A stretch of DNA of 64,000 nucleotides from Pseudomonas benzenivorans (GCF_024397895.1 NZ_CP073346.1:434001-498000), one strand, 5' to 3'. Counted from the first letter of the stretch, positions 45,112 through 55,183 are shown. Numbers and translations are program-made. Notes: generated by a model from the sequence alone, not told the origin.

Positions 45112-45993
45112 GTGCATATCTCACAAATCAGAACCTTCCTTGAGGTTGCCGAAACTGGCTCGATAATAAAATCGGCGAACCATTTGCACATCACCCAGTC
45201 AACTGCGAGCAGCCGCATCCAACAACTTGAGCAGGAGCTCAACCAGAAGCTTTTCATTCGCTCTCACTCCGGCGTTCAGCTATCGCCGGCCGGCCTTCGT
45301 TTTCAGCCCTACGCGCTTCGCCTTCTACAAACCTGGCAACAGGCGCATCAGGACATGGGCTTGCCGGATGGTTTCAAGGGGTTGTTCAGCCTGGCCATAC
45401 AAGCGACTGTATGGGATCGCTTCAGCCGGCCATGGATAACATGGATGAAAACCAACGTTCCAGACTATGTCTTGCGAGTCGAGGCCGACTGGTCTCAACG
45501 AATGATCCATAACTTGTCTGACGGTTATCTGGATCTCATTCTCACCTCGGTTCCGCACACCGTGCCGGGACTGAAAATCGAGAAACTCATGGATGATCCA
45601 CTAATATTGGTGTCTTCTTGCGCGGCTACGTTATCGGAAAGTTTGAGTCAGAACTACATCTATATCGACTGGGGCCCGCACTTCAACCAGCAGCATAACC
45701 TGGCCTTCAGCACTATAAGTACGCCCACCCTGACGGTGGGGCTAAGCGACCTCGCCCTGCAAATAATTTACCGTGAAGGGGGTTCCGCCTACCTACCCCA
45801 GAGAGCCGTGCAGGCACAGATAAATCAGGGCACGCTGTACCCAGTTAGCGAAGCACCGCAACTCAATGCACCGCTCTACCTTATGTACCCCGAGCAACAC
45901 CATAATCCGGAAGTTTTACACATGGGCTTGAACGGCCTACGCGTATTGGCTGAGTCAATGCGTGAAGCGCCCCCTACCGACACTTGTACATAA
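45112..45993 (+). CDS. LysR-family regulator of the ligase cluster
   Basis: This 293-residue regulator has an N-terminal winged helix (GSIIKSANHLHITQSTASSRIQQLEQELNQ) and a LysR effector domain. The start is GTG at 45112 with AGGA at 7 bases. It is divergent from ligase 1 and the shared ATC-N9-GAT site lies between them. Because the same site precedes ligase 2, it probably controls both ligase transcripts. Effector and direction of control are unknown. Confidence 0.9.
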   Translation: MHISQIRTFLEVAETGSIIKSANHLHITQSTASSRIQQLEQELNQKLFIRSHSGVQLSPAGLRFQPYALRLLQTWQQAHQDMGLPDGFKGLFSLAIQATVWDRFSRPWITWMKTNVPDYVLRVEADWSQRMIHNLSDGYLDLILTSVPHTVPGLKIEKLMDDPLILVSSCAATLSESLSQNYIYIDWGPHFNQQHNLAFSTISTPTLTVGLSDLALQIIYREGGSAYLPQRAVQAQINQGTLYPVSEAPQLNAPLYLMYPEQHHNPEVLHMGLNGLRVLAESMREAPPTDTCT

Positions 45994-46184
45994 GCCAATA
46001 CTTGCCGACGCGCGACCATGCCAGCCCTAGGCTGATCCAGCACTTCAAGCTGCGACTTGGGAAGCCTTGAGGCGCCCGTGAATCGTACCGACAAACTACT
46101 GCTGGGCAAGACAGCCGCCTACTTTCAAAAAGAGTCAGCTTTCTATATCAACATCAACGCCCTACCCGAATGGCAGTCGCCTCT

Positions 46185-47333
46185 TCAGACCTCACGACCC
46201 AATGGCGGCGGTACCAGGACAAAGTTACCAGTATGTTTTTTTTCCAAGAACTCTCGTTGCGCATCTGCAATACGCTCAAGAGGAAATACCTTCGCCACAA
46301 GAGGCCGAAGCTCGCCGCGCTCAATGTAAGAAATCAGGTTTTGAAATACAGGCTCGTCCCAAGCGGTGCTACCTATCAGTGTCAGATCCTTCAAATAGAG
46401 GGTGCGCATATCGAGAGTCACCAGCGGGCCACCGATTGCCCCCGAAGACACATATCGCCCGCCTCGCTTGAGCACCTGCAGCAAACCGCCGAATCCAGTG
46501 CCCGCAACATTATCAATAACGATGTCCACCGACTCCTCACCGAGACAGGCCACAACATCAGCGTTTCGATCGATGACCCGATCCGCGCCAATGGCGAGTA
46601 CCTGCTCCGCCTTGGCCTTGGCTGCAATCGCCGTCACCTTGGCGCCCCTGCGCTTGGCCAGCTGCACTGCGGCAGAGCCAACGCCACCAGAAGCACCGGC
46701 GACCAGCACGTGCATGCCACTTACCACCTGACCACGGTGCAGCATGTTCTCCGCCGTTCCATAGGCACAGGGAATCGTGGCGAGTTCCACATCGCTCCAG
46801 TCGCATGCCACCGGGAACACCTCGTCGGCACGCACCTTAACAAACTCGGCGAAAGTGCCATCGAAATCAGAACCCATCCAGATGGTTTCCGTAGATGCGA
46901 AGCCAGACTTACGCATGCAGGCACGCACCAGGACGCGCAAACCAATGGTGCGCTCATCGCCCCCCGGCGCGACGGCAACTATTCGCCCACAGCAATCGGT
47001 GCCCTGAATGAACGGAAACGGCGTAGCCTCATTCCAACCTCCGTCTGCTTTAGGGGTCAACTTATCCTCGGCAGTGACTGCTGACTCTGTGCCAGAAGTA
47101 ACTGAGGAAGAGTACCAGCCGACGCGAGTGTTGATTTCCGTATTATTGATACCGGCGGCCAGAACTTGCAGCAACACCTCACCTGGACCTAGCTCCGGTA
47201 GCCTAACCGTACGGCACTGAAGTTGCTCGTATCCGCCGCTGCCCATGGTCACAACAGCCTTCATAGTGCGCCCAGAACTCGATGGATCAAACCGGTCTTG
47301 TTTAGGCATTGAATCCCATGTTTCACTCGTCAT
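46185..47333 (-). CDS. MDR-family alcohol dehydrogenase/quinone reductase-like protein
   Basis: This 382-residue medium-chain dehydrogenase/reductase has the N-terminal GroES-like region (LPELGPGEVLLQVLAAGINNTEIN) and the Rossmann motif AGASGGVGSAAVQLAKRRGAKV. Conserved zinc-binding cysteine clusters of classical alcohol dehydrogenases are not evident, so it is nearer to zinc-independent enoyl or quinone reductases. It lies between the LysR gene and the BCCT transporter gene in the less GC-rich block and is likely part of the same pathway. The substrate is unknown. The start at 47333 or the internal MKAVVTMGSGG could be used. Confidence 0.82.
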   Translation of the reverse strand: MTSETWDSMPKQDRFDPSSSGRTMKAVVTMGSGGYEQLQCRTVRLPELGPGEVLLQVLAAGINNTEINTRVGWYSSSVTSGTESAVTAEDKLTPKADGGWNEATPFPFIQGTDCCGRIVAVAPGGDERTIGLRVLVRACMRKSGFASTETIWMGSDFDGTFAEFVKVRADEVFPVACDWSDVELATIPCAYGTAENMLHRGQVVSGMHVLVAGASGGVGSAAVQLAKRRGAKVTAIAAKAKAEQVLAIGADRVIDRNADVVACLGEESVDIVIDNVAGTGFGGLLQVLKRGGRYVSSGAIGGPLVTLDMRTLYLKDLTLIGSTAWDEPVFQNLISYIERGELRPLVAKVFPLERIADAQREFLEKKHTGNFVLVPPPLGREV

Positions 47334-47660
47334 AGGCCCGCCTCAGGTTCCTTATAGCCTCGCGCACTCACAAAGTGCTGTTTAAAAAATCCAGGGTCAT
47401 ATACTCACCCGCGCCATATCCGACCTCGACACATCACGGCGAACTCCTGACCAACTACCACTCGCGGCAAAGCTCTGCGCGATGGACAGTATCTAAGGCC
47501 GATAGCGGAGAGGCGCAACCGGAAAAGTCCCTAGGCTTCCAAAGCTGACCTGAGGGCATTCAGAAACCCGAATGCCCCTGCCGTTTATACCGTGTAGTTG
47601 GGAACTGCTTGTATCTGCTACAGCACCCAGCCATCGGCCCAACGTATTTTCAGGTGTTCG
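47334..47660. other. Intergenic region with a weak stem-loop
   Basis: No gene. GGGCATTC (47554-47561) and GAATGCCC (47570-47577) form an 8-bp stem with an 8-base loop, 3' of the BCCT gene on the minus strand. It may be the transcript end, though a T-tract is lacking. A TATC-N7-GATA sequence near 47490 resembles the LysR sites but has the wrong spacing. Confidence 0.4.
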
Positions 47661-49310
47661 CTATATGGTCTTGCCAGTCGCGCCCGTCTCGAAAATCGCT
47701 GCCTTGGCATAAACAGCCTCGCTCTGGGCAACAGTGACCGCTATAACCTCATGCTCCTTGAGCACATGATGGGCCGGCTCCAGTCGGCGGCCATGATCCT
47801 CTTTCAACATGCGCATAAATGAGAAGACCAACATGGCCATGAGGAACAACATCGGCAAGGCGAGCACGATACTGGATGACTGCACGGCCTTAAGTCCGCC
47901 CATCAGCAACATGGCGACCGCAGCGACCCCCAACACGACAGCCCAGAGAATTCTATTCCAACGGGCTGGCTCCTCGTCCCCGGTCAGTTTCTCCGAACTG
48001 ATAGAAGCCAGAACGTAGGCCGACGAGTCCATCGTGGTCGCGGTGAATACGAGGAACAAGACGATGAAGGCCAGAATAAACAGGCCGGACAGCGGCTGAG
48101 CCTTGACTACAGCGACGATGGTCGCCGGCAGGCCGCCCTCGGCCAATATAGCCGACAGTTCCAGAGCGCCACTGGTTTCAGCATGAATGGCATAGCCGCC
48201 CCAAACGGCGAAGAAGATCCAGGAGCCGAGGCTGCCATAGGTAAACCCGTAAAGAATCAGCTCACGCACCGTACGACCTTTGGAAATACGAGCTACAAAC
48301 AGTCCGACCATCGGAGCGTATGCAAGCCACCAAGCCCAGTAGAAGACAGTCCAGGCTTGCGGATAACCGCCTTTGTCAACCGGGTCAGTCCAGAGGCTCA
48401 TATGCAGAAAGTTGTTTGCGAGCAGCCCAAGGCTGTTGGTGGTCAGGTCCAGGATAAACAGCGTAGGACCGGTGACAAATACCAGTGCGAGCAATACCAA
48501 TGCAAGGACAGTATTGATCTGGCTAAGAATCTTGATGCCCTTGGAGAGTCCCCGATACACGCTCCAGGTGAAAATTGCGGTCCAGAGTACAAGCACGGAA
48601 ATCTGCAAGCCGAAAGAGTCTGCGACCCCGAGTGCTTCGCTGAACAATGCTGACAACACAGGAACCGAAAGCCCCAGCGTGGTGGCAGTGCCGCCCAGAA
48701 TACTCAGGATGACCAGGATATCGATAACCTTGCCAATAGGGCCGTAAGCCTTGTCACCAAGAATGCCTACACAGGCCTCACTGATCCTGAAAAGATTGCA
48801 GCGCTTCACATAGACCATGTACGCAATGGGCAGTGCCGGCATCAAGTAGATTGCGTAAGGGACCAGTCCCCAATGAAAGAACGAATACATGACTGCCCAC
48901 TCGGCCGCCATATTGCTGCCAGCCTCGATCCCTAGGGCCGGGCCTTGCATAAAGTAGAGTGGCTCGGCGAAGGCCCAATTCATGATGGATGAACCCATAC
49001 CGGCGCAGAACATCATCGCCAGCCAACTGAACTTAGAGTAGTCCGGTTTGTCTTCCTCACGCCCCAAGCGGACCATCCCGTAACGTCCCAAAGCTAACCA
49101 CAGCATGAATGTGAACAGTGCAAAGGCACCCAGCAAATATAACCAGCCCATCTGCTTGGTGATAATACCAATCAAATCACCTGCTACTTTCCCGGCCATC
49201 TCCGGATTCATACAAATCGGTACCAGCAACCCGATTATCACCACCATTGCGGGCACAAATATTTGCAAGTCGATCTTGGGCGAACGTGTTACACCAGATT
49301 GTATTGTCAT
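47661..49310 (-). CDS. BCCT-family betaine transporter, CaiT-like
   Basis: This 549-residue transporter has the BCCT signature WWLAYAPMVGLFVARISKGRTVREL. The substrate-helix region reads MGSSIMNWAFAEPLYFM. The stretch WTDPVDKGGYPQAWTVFYWAWW is close to CaiT of E. coli (carnitine/gamma-butyrobetaine). It is distinct from the BCCT transporter next to creatininase. Neighbouring CoA ligases and a CaiD-like crotonase indicate a quaternary-amine or sulfonium carboxylate such as carnitine, crotonobetaine or DMSP. The leader AATAAATACA directly precedes the ATG. Confidence 0.9.
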   Translation of the reverse strand: MTIQSGVTRSPKIDLQIFVPAMVVIIGLLVPICMNPEMAGKVAGDLIGIITKQMGWLYLLGAFALFTFMLWLALGRYGMVRLGREEDKPDYSKFSWLAMMFCAGMGSSIMNWAFAEPLYFMQGPALGIEAGSNMAAEWAVMYSFFHWGLVPYAIYLMPALPIAYMVYVKRCNLFRISEACVGILGDKAYGPIGKVIDILVILSILGGTATTLGLSVPVLSALFSEALGVADSFGLQISVLVLWTAIFTWSVYRGLSKGIKILSQINTVLALVLLALVFVTGPTLFILDLTTNSLGLLANNFLHMSLWTDPVDKGGYPQAWTVFYWAWWLAYAPMVGLFVARISKGRTVRELILYGFTYGSLGSWIFFAVWGGYAIHAETSGALELSAILAEGGLPATIVAVVKAQPLSGLFILAFIVLFLVFTATTMDSSAYVLASISSEKLTGDEEPARWNRILWAVVLGVAAVAMLLMGGLKAVQSSSIVLALPMLFLMAMLVFSFMRMLKEDHGRRLEPAHHVLKEHEVIAVTVAQSEAVYAKAAIFETGATGKTI

Positions 49311-49492
49311 TGTATTTATTCCGTCGCTTGTTTTGGCAAATGCATAATTTTTATACTTGTAAGTAAAGCCAGCACCACGCGAATGCTAAGACTTGGCACA
49401 TCGGGCCATTTCATAACAACGCAGAGATTGCATCTACTTGCGTGCGCACCTCCTTACGGAAAATCTAACTTTGCCCGCATATGCTGTAAGTT

Positions 49493-50272
49493 CTATAAAC
49501 CGCGCCACGTCGGTGGACGTTTCTCGACAAAGGCTCTTGCTCCCTCTTTTGCATCTTCTGAACGCATCACTTCGTTAAAGAATTCCAAGGACTCAGCGTC
49601 ATCAAATTCGGCGACCTGCTTGACCGACATAGCCTCCACCACTGCAGATGCCCGCTTGCACGCGGATATAGCTAGGGGGGCCGCCGCGATTACTTTCTCT
49701 GCCAGTTCATAGGCAGCGCTGCGTAGCTGATCGGCGGGCACCACGGAATTAATCAACCCGTAAGTAGCCAATTCACTGGCCGTCATTTGCCGCCCGGTAT
49801 AGAGCATTTCCATGGCAACGTTTCGCGGCAGGCGGTGGAGCAAACGCTGAACACTGACCAGAAAGGGAACATTGCCAATCAATGTTTCGGATAAGAAAAA
49901 CCGGGCCTCGCAACTTGAAACGACAAGATCGCATGCCAACAGCAGCTCCAAGCCGCCCCCTACGCAGATGCCGTTGACCGCAGCGATCACGGGCTTGCCC
50001 AGGCCGGTAAAGTGGGTCAACCCAGCGAATCCATTTTTTCCGTAGTCGACGTCACCCTGCTTGGCATCCAGTTCCTTCAGGTCGCCACCGGTACAGAAAA
50101 ACTTGTTGCCCGCACCAGTCAGAATGGCCACCCGATGGCAGGCGTCCATGCTGAACTCGGCGAACACCCGATTGAGCTCCAGGCTGGTTTCGGAATCGAT
50201 GGCATTGGCCTTGGGACGATCCAATACAATCTCCAGAACCTGACCATTGCTCTTGACCTGAATGCCGGCCAT
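49493..50272 (-). CDS. Enoyl-CoA hydratase/crotonase, CaiD-like
   Basis: This 259-residue crotonase-fold enzyme has an N-terminal half strikingly like CaiD, the crotonobetainyl-CoA hydratase (LDRPKANAIDSETSLELNRVF and RVAILTGAGNKFF, then GGFAGLTHF equivalents). The oxyanion-hole GGDLKELD and GGGLELLLACD regions are present. The ATG at 50272 has AGAGGGG upstream; the longer frame lacks homology. It follows acyl-CoA ligase 2 by about 65 bp and should act on that ligase's product, by hydration or by elimination. Which reaction occurs cannot be read from sequence. Confidence 0.87.
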   Translation of the reverse strand: MAGIQVKSNGQVLEIVLDRPKANAIDSETSLELNRVFAEFSMDACHRVAILTGAGNKFFCTGGDLKELDAKQGDVDYGKNGFAGLTHFTGLGKPVIAAVNGICVGGGLELLLACDLVVSSCEARFFLSETLIGNVPFLVSVQRLLHRLPRNVAMEMLYTGRQMTASELATYGLINSVVPADQLRSAAYELAEKVIAAAPLAISACKRASAVVEAMSVKQVAEFDDAESLEFFNEVMRSEDAKEGARAFVEKRPPTWRGL

Positions 50273-50337
50273 GACCGTCCCCTCTTTTTTATTCGACCCG
50301 TAAAAGAACTGCCTTTCGTTTGCCTTCTCGGGCAACC

Positions 50338-51990
50338 TCAGGCCGCAACTTGCGTCTGTTGCACAAGTGACCGTCTCAGCTCACCACGCCGTATTTTTCC
50401 TGTTGACGTCACCGGAATCGTGTCGACGAAGATTATTTTCTTCGGGTAGCAATGGGCCGCTAGATTGCGCTTTACCAATGCCTGCAATTGCTCAACTAGT
50501 TGCTGCCCACCCTCGGCGCCAGCCTGCAGCTTTACCACTGCGACTATCGACTCCCCGCTGCGCTCGTCCGGAATACCGACCACAGCCACTTCAGCCACTG
50601 CAGGATGCAAGAGGATCTGCGCTTCGACTTCCTCGGGCCCTACACGCAAGCCATTGACCAAAATCAAATCATCCAAACGGCCGTAGTAATAAAGAAACCC
50701 CTGATCATCAAGCGCGCCTTGATCACCGGTGCGCATCCAGCCCCCGATGAACTTGTTGGCGGTTTGCTCCGGGCGGTTCCAGTAGCCCAGCATGTTGCAG
50801 GGCGAGTCATGCCAGATGGCAATTTCACCGTGCTGCCCTGCGGGTAGTTCACTCCCGGCGGCGTCGATGATGGTGACCTTCTTGCCGGGCGCCAGCCGAC
50901 CTACCGATCCCTCCGGGGTGCTGTACAAGGTCGTACAGCCTACGGCCGTCTGATTCGATTCGGTCAGTCCAAACTCATCATTGACCGCTGCTGCAAAAGT
51001 TCTTTGCGCCCACCTCAAGACTTCAGGCGGCATCGCCTCCCCGCCAGTCATAATCGCCCGCACCTTGAAACTGGCTCCTTCGGGGACGGGCTCCTTGCTC
51101 ATTGAGCGCAGGACCGCGGTGGCAAGGAATGGGCAGCTAATGTTATGAAGCTGCATAGCCTGATAGGCGCGTTCAATGGAGAAGCGTCCAGGTGTCACTA
51201 CCACCGGGTGTCCTAGATAGAGCGCCGGAAAGACCAGATCACCCAATGACCCCAGCCAGGACCAGTCCGAGGCGGTCCAGAAGACGTCTCCGATCTGCGG
51301 CGCCATCTCAAACCCCAACTGCACACAAGGCAAATGGGCGTTGGCCATCCTGTGGGCGTGCAGCGCACCTTTCGGGGAGCCGGTGGTGCCGGACGTGTAG
51401 AAAATGAGGGCCGGGTCATCTGCGCGCGTGTCGGCCACGGGGAAATCACCATGGGAAGTCTGCAGCAGACTGTCGAAATCCACTTCAGCACCTACGGCTT
51501 GTTTATGCGTCACGACGACATGTCGGACGGTTGGCAGTCGCAGATCACCCAACTTGTCAGCGCCAGTCCGGTTCGTGACAACGAGACCGGCTTCGCAGTC
51601 GTTCACACGGAATGCCAAGCCCTCGCCGGAATAGAGCCCGGCAACAGGGACCGAGATAGCGCCGACTTTAAAGCAGGCCAGGTGGGCCAGCAGCGCTTCA
51701 ACGTCTTGCCCCAATGACACAATCACGCGATCGCCGCGAGCAACGCCAAGCTCGACAAATGCGTGGGCCAAGTTATCAGACAAGCGCTTAAGGTCGGCGA
51801 AGGTATAGTTCCGGACACGTCCATCAACATCCTCGATGATTGCCGTGGCCAGGGGCCTTGCAAGTGCATGCCGATCACAAATCTCGGTTGCGATGTTCAA
51901 CGCATCCGGAATTGCCCAACTAAACTCTTCCATCATTTGCTCATACGAGCCGACGTTCGTTCGAATCAACACGCTAGTAATCTCCGCCAT
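50338..51990 (-). CDS. Acyl-CoA ligase 2 (AMP-forming, ANL superfamily)
   Basis: This 550-residue paralogue of ligase 1 shares the layout FYTSGTTGSPKGALHAH, NDEFGLTESNQT, GFLYYYGRLDDLILVNGLRVGPEEVE and TSTGKIRRGELRR. The two differ through much of the N-terminal substrate domain, so they may act on related but different acids. A LysR-type operator like that of ligase 1 lies 126-142 bp upstream. It is the first gene of a probable operon with the CaiD-like crotonase. Confidence 0.9.
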   Translation of the reverse strand: MAEITSVLIRTNVGSYEQMMEEFSWAIPDALNIATEICDRHALARPLATAIIEDVDGRVRNYTFADLKRLSDNLAHAFVELGVARGDRVIVSLGQDVEALLAHLACFKVGAISVPVAGLYSGEGLAFRVNDCEAGLVVTNRTGADKLGDLRLPTVRHVVVTHKQAVGAEVDFDSLLQTSHGDFPVADTRADDPALIFYTSGTTGSPKGALHAHRMANAHLPCVQLGFEMAPQIGDVFWTASDWSWLGSLGDLVFPALYLGHPVVVTPGRFSIERAYQAMQLHNISCPFLATAVLRSMSKEPVPEGASFKVRAIMTGGEAMPPEVLRWAQRTFAAAVNDEFGLTESNQTAVGCTTLYSTPEGSVGRLAPGKKVTIIDAAGSELPAGQHGEIAIWHDSPCNMLGYWNRPEQTANKFIGGWMRTGDQGALDDQGFLYYYGRLDDLILVNGLRVGPEEVEAQILLHPAVAEVAVVGIPDERSGESIVAVVKLQAGAEGGQQLVEQLQALVKRNLAAHCYPKKIIFVDTIPVTSTGKIRRGELRRSLVQQTQVAA

Positions 51991-52564
51991 TTTTATTCTT
52001 GCCGGCAGGTCTCTCGGACGCGGGCTTATGTTGTCGAAGGACTGCCTTTCCCTTCGAATGAAAAAAGTCTCGCGTAAAGCTGCGATGCGGAATAACGATA
52101 TATTTCTCTAACGGATATCGAGATTTCCGATACCCACCGGCGCTATACCAACCGACTCTATGCGCACGAGGAATCACGCTCCCGCGACTCCAGTCCACAG
52201 GCTCAACTGCCTGACGTCGCAGCTCCGTATCTGAATGAGACGCACGGGATGCCAATGCCACCGGGGCAGGTAAAGGGTCGATTCCGCTTGCAGCGTTTCT
52301 GCTATCGATTGAACGCCCTGGAGTGGCAGCCAGAGGTTTGCCCGTGACATAGGCGAAAGATCGAGAAGCGGCTAGAGCTCACTGCGGCGCTATGCAGCGC
52401 TCGATGACGGCCGTGGTTAGCAAGCAAGGCCTGAGGGGTCGACTGCGTGATTACCGTGATGCACTCCTTGGGCAGCCCGTCAGGCCGCCATGGGGCACAG
52501 CGCCAAGCCATAAGCGACAGCATGCTCCTTGGACACCATAGCCCGTGCCGCCTTGCTTTATCCT
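51991..52564. other. Intergenic region with the second LysR operator
   Basis: No supportable gene in 574 bases. It carries the operator at 52116-52132 and marks the change from the less GC-rich block to the LysR/mms region. Frames present have no recognisable family. Confidence 0.45.
52116..52132. promoter_or_regulatory. LysR-type operator, site 2
   Basis: TATCG-AGATTTC-CGATA contains ATC-N9-GAT and T-N11-A, and shares ATCGA and CGAT with site 1 at 45070-45088. It is 126-142 bp upstream of the ligase 2 start, almost the same distance as site 1 from ligase 1. Both are probably bound by the LysR protein at 45112-45993. Confidence 0.68.
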
Positions 52565-53464
52565 TCAACAGCTCTCGGCGCCCATCAAGCGCGGCCGATT
52601 CCGTTCTGCCATCTCCCGTAGAAAGTCCCAAGTCGCTCGCATGCGGGCGAGGTCTTTTAGCTCTATGGGCATCAGCATCCAGAAGGTCCGAGAAAACTCG
52701 ATTTCATCACTCAATACGCGACCAAGCCGGGGGTCGCTGTCTGCAGAAAAGGCCGGAAGAATGGCGACGCCAGCCCCGGCAGCAGCGGCCTCCTGCTGCG
52801 CCAGAATGCTTGTACTGCGCAGGGCGACGTGATGCGGCTTGCCAATCTCGTCGAGGTACAGCAACTCCTTGCTGTACAGCAGATCCTCGATGTAGCTGAC
52901 GAAGGAATGTGTTCGCAGGTCCTCTCGAGTCCGGATGGGAGGATGCTGCTCTAGATAGCCGACCGAGGCATAGAGCTTGAGCACGTAATCGGTCAGCTTG
53001 GTGATGATGAAAGGCCCGCGCTCAGGTCGCTCCAGGGTTATCACGATATCGGCCTCATGCCGTGACAGGTGCACCATGCGCGGCACGGCCAGAAGATCGA
53101 CCCCAAGGTTCGGATAACGCCGGGTGAGCTCAGCCAGCTGCGGCGCCAGCATCATCGAACCGTACCCCTCGGTGGCACCGATACGAACAAGTCCCGACAA
53201 GTTATCGAGCGGATCTGTCCTTGACTTCTCGATGACCGCGCACGCGCTTTCCATGGTTTCAGCCTGGGGCAGCAACGTGCGACCGGCTTCCGTCAATTGG
53301 TACCCCGCGGCACTGCGGATGAACAGCTGCGTATCCAGCGACTTCTCCAATGCCTGAACGCGTCGCGCCACGGTCGTGTGGTCTACACCCAACCGACGCG
53401 CCGCAGCCGTCAGCTTGCCCGCCCTCGAGAGCTCGAGGAAGTAACGCAGATTGTCCCAGTCCAT
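52565..53464 (-). CDS. LysR-family regulator divergent from mmsA
   Basis: This 299-residue regulator has an N-terminal winged helix (GKLTAAARRLGVDHTTVARRVQALEKSL) of the subgroup with an HTTVARR recognition helix. The ATG at 53464 has GAGG upstream; seven codons further upstream also read open. It is divergent from mmsA with 157 bp between starts and is the likely regulator of the mmsA operon. In P. aeruginosa that role is filled by an AraC-type protein (MmsR), so this is a different wiring. Confidence 0.88.
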   Translation of the reverse strand: MDWDNLRYFLELSRAGKLTAAARRLGVDHTTVARRVQALEKSLDTQLFIRSAAGYQLTEAGRTLLPQAETMESACAVIEKSRTDPLDNLSGLVRIGATEGYGSMMLAPQLAELTRRYPNLGVDLLAVPRMVHLSRHEADIVITLERPERGPFIITKLTDYVLKLYASVGYLEQHPPIRTREDLRTHSFVSYIEDLLYSKELLYLDEIGKPHHVALRSTSILAQQEAAAAGAGVAILPAFSADSDPRLGRVLSDEIEFSRTFWMLMPIELKDLARMRATWDFLREMAERNRPRLMGAESC

Positions 53465-53621
53465 ACAGTCCTCGTTAATGTGCATTTATGCAGACTCGTA
53501 CTGCACTTTACCGCATTGATATTAATAAAAACGCACTGCTAGGATCCACTCCAAGCTTTGAACAGCCCCCAACCGGTCGCGCTCAAGCGAAAGGCGCTCA
53601 CTCACCTGGAGTTCTAAATCC

Positions 53622-55139
53622 ATGCAAAAGACAGCTGAAAGCTCAGTTCCAACGGTCAAGTTGCTGATCAATGGCGAACTCGTCGAGTCGCGCAGCAGCG
53701 AGTGGCGTGACGTAGTCAACCCAGCCACTCAGGAAGTATTGGCGCGCGTTCCCTTCGCCACTCAAGATGAAATGGATGCCGCCGTAGCCAGCGCCAAGGA
53801 AGCCTTCAAGACCTGGCGTAAGACACCGATCGGTGCCCGTGCGCGGATTTTCCTCAAGTACCAGCAGCTGATCCGCGAAAACATCAAGGAACTGGCGGCC
53901 ACGCTTACGGCCGAACAGGGCAAGACACTGGCAGATGCCGAAGGCGACGTGTTTCGCGGCTTGGAAGTGGTGGAGCACGCCGCGAGCATCGGCACTCTGC
54001 AGATGGGAGAGCTGGCCAACAATGTCGCCGGCGGAGTCGACACCTACACCTTGCTGCAGCCGCTGGGCGTGTGCGCCGGCATCACCCCGTTCAACTTCCC
54101 GGCAATGATCCCGCTGTGGATGTTTCCGATGGCCATCGCGACCGGCAACACCTTCATCCTGAAACCCTCCGAACAGGACCCGCTGGTGACCATGCGCCTG
54201 GTAGAACTAGCCTTGGAAGCGGGCATCCCGAAAGGAGTCCTGAACGTCATTCACGGCGGTGTCGATGCAGTGAACCTGCTGTGCGATCACCCGGATATCA
54301 AGGCTGTTTCCTTCGTCGGCTCGACCAAAGTTGGCACCCACGTCTACAACCGCGCCACCCAGAACGGCAAGCGTGCCCAGTGCATGATGGGCGCGAAGAA
54401 CCACGCCGTGGTCCTGCCGGATGCCAACAAGCAGCAGACCCTGAACAATCTGCTCGGCGCCTCCTTCGGCGCTGCCGGGCAGCGCTGCATGGCGTTGCCT
54501 GTGGTGATCCTCGTAGGTGAGGCGCAGGCTTGGCTACCCGAGCTGATCGAGCGGGCCAAGACGCTCAAGGTCAGCGCCGGCACCGAGCCAGGCACTGACG
54601 TAGGTCCTGTGGTGTCATGCAGCGCCCTGGATCGAGTCAGCAGCCTGATCGCCAGCGGTATCGAGGAAGGCGCCAAGCTCGAGCTGGATGGCCGCAACCC
54701 AAGCGTGCCGGGTTACCAGGACGGCAATTTTGTCGGCCCAACCATCTTTTCCGGGGTTAGTACCCAGATGACGGTCTACCGCGAGGAAATCTTCGGGCCG
54801 GTACTCTGCGTAATGCCTGCCGCCAACCTGAGCGAAGCGATCGAGTTGATCAACGCCAACCCCAACGGCAACGGAACCGCCTTGTTCACCCGCTCCGGCG
54901 CAGCTGCCCGTCACTTCCAGGAAGAGATCGACGTCGGCCAGGTAGGCATCAACGTGCCGATCCCGGTGCCGGTTCCGCTGTTCTCCTTCAGCGGCTCGCG
55001 CGCCTCCAAGCTCGGCGACCTTGGCCCGTACGGCAAGCAGGTGGTGACCTTCTACACCCAGACCAAGACGGTCACCCAGCGCTGGTTCGACGAGGACGAC
55101 ACCAGCGCCGTGGTGAACACCACCATCACCCTGAAATGA
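53622..55139 (+). CDS. mmsA: Methylmalonate-semialdehyde dehydrogenase (CoA-acylating)
   Basis: It oxidises methylmalonate semialdehyde to propionyl-CoA, or malonate semialdehyde to acetyl-CoA, with loss of CO2. It has 505 residues with the catalytic Cys in [10 protein letters not shown], the MmsA-type [16 protein letters not shown] and a C-terminal TVTQRW. TGGAG precedes the ATG. It is first in an operon with a crotonase, mmsB and a hydroxyacyl-CoA hydrolase, the distal part of valine degradation. The DMSP-pathway enzyme DddC is a close relative. Confidence 0.94.
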   Translation: MQKTAESSVPTVKLLINGELVESRSSEWRDVVNPATQEVLARVPFATQDEMDAAVASAKEAFKTWRKTPIGARARIFLKYQQLIRENIKELAATLTAEQGKTLADAEGDVFRGLEVVEHAASIGTLQMGELANNVAGGVDTYTLLQPLGVCAGITPFNFPAMIPLWMFPMAIATGNTFILKPSEQDPLVTMRLVELALEAGIPKGVLNVIHGGVDAVNLLCDHPDIKAVSFVGSTKVGTHVYNRATQNGKRAQCMMGAKNHAVVLPDANKQQTLNNLLGASFGAAGQRCMALPVVILVGEAQAWLPELIERAKTLKVSAGTEPGTDVGPVVSCSALDRVSSLIASGIEEGAKLELDGRNPSVPGYQDGNFVGPTIFSGVSTQMTVYREEIFGPVLCVMPAANLSEAIELINANPNGNGTALFTRSGAAARHFQEEIDVGQVGINVPIPVPVPLFSFSGSRASKLGDLGPYGKQVVTFYTQTKTVTQRWFDEDDTSAVVNTTITLK

Positions 55140-55183
55140 TCTCTCCAGGTCGGCCTCGCGCCGGCCTCCCAAGGAGTACGACT

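Noticed and set aside
47490..47504. TATC-N7-GATA upstream of the MDR gene as a third LysR site
   Set aside because: The spacer is 7 rather than 9 and the flanking bases of the two good sites are not kept.
43310..51990. The two acyl-CoA ligases as DddX-type ATP-dependent DMSP lyases
   Set aside because: DddX belongs to the ADP-forming acyl-CoA synthetase family. These proteins have the AMP-forming (ANL) P-loop and C-terminal lysine instead.
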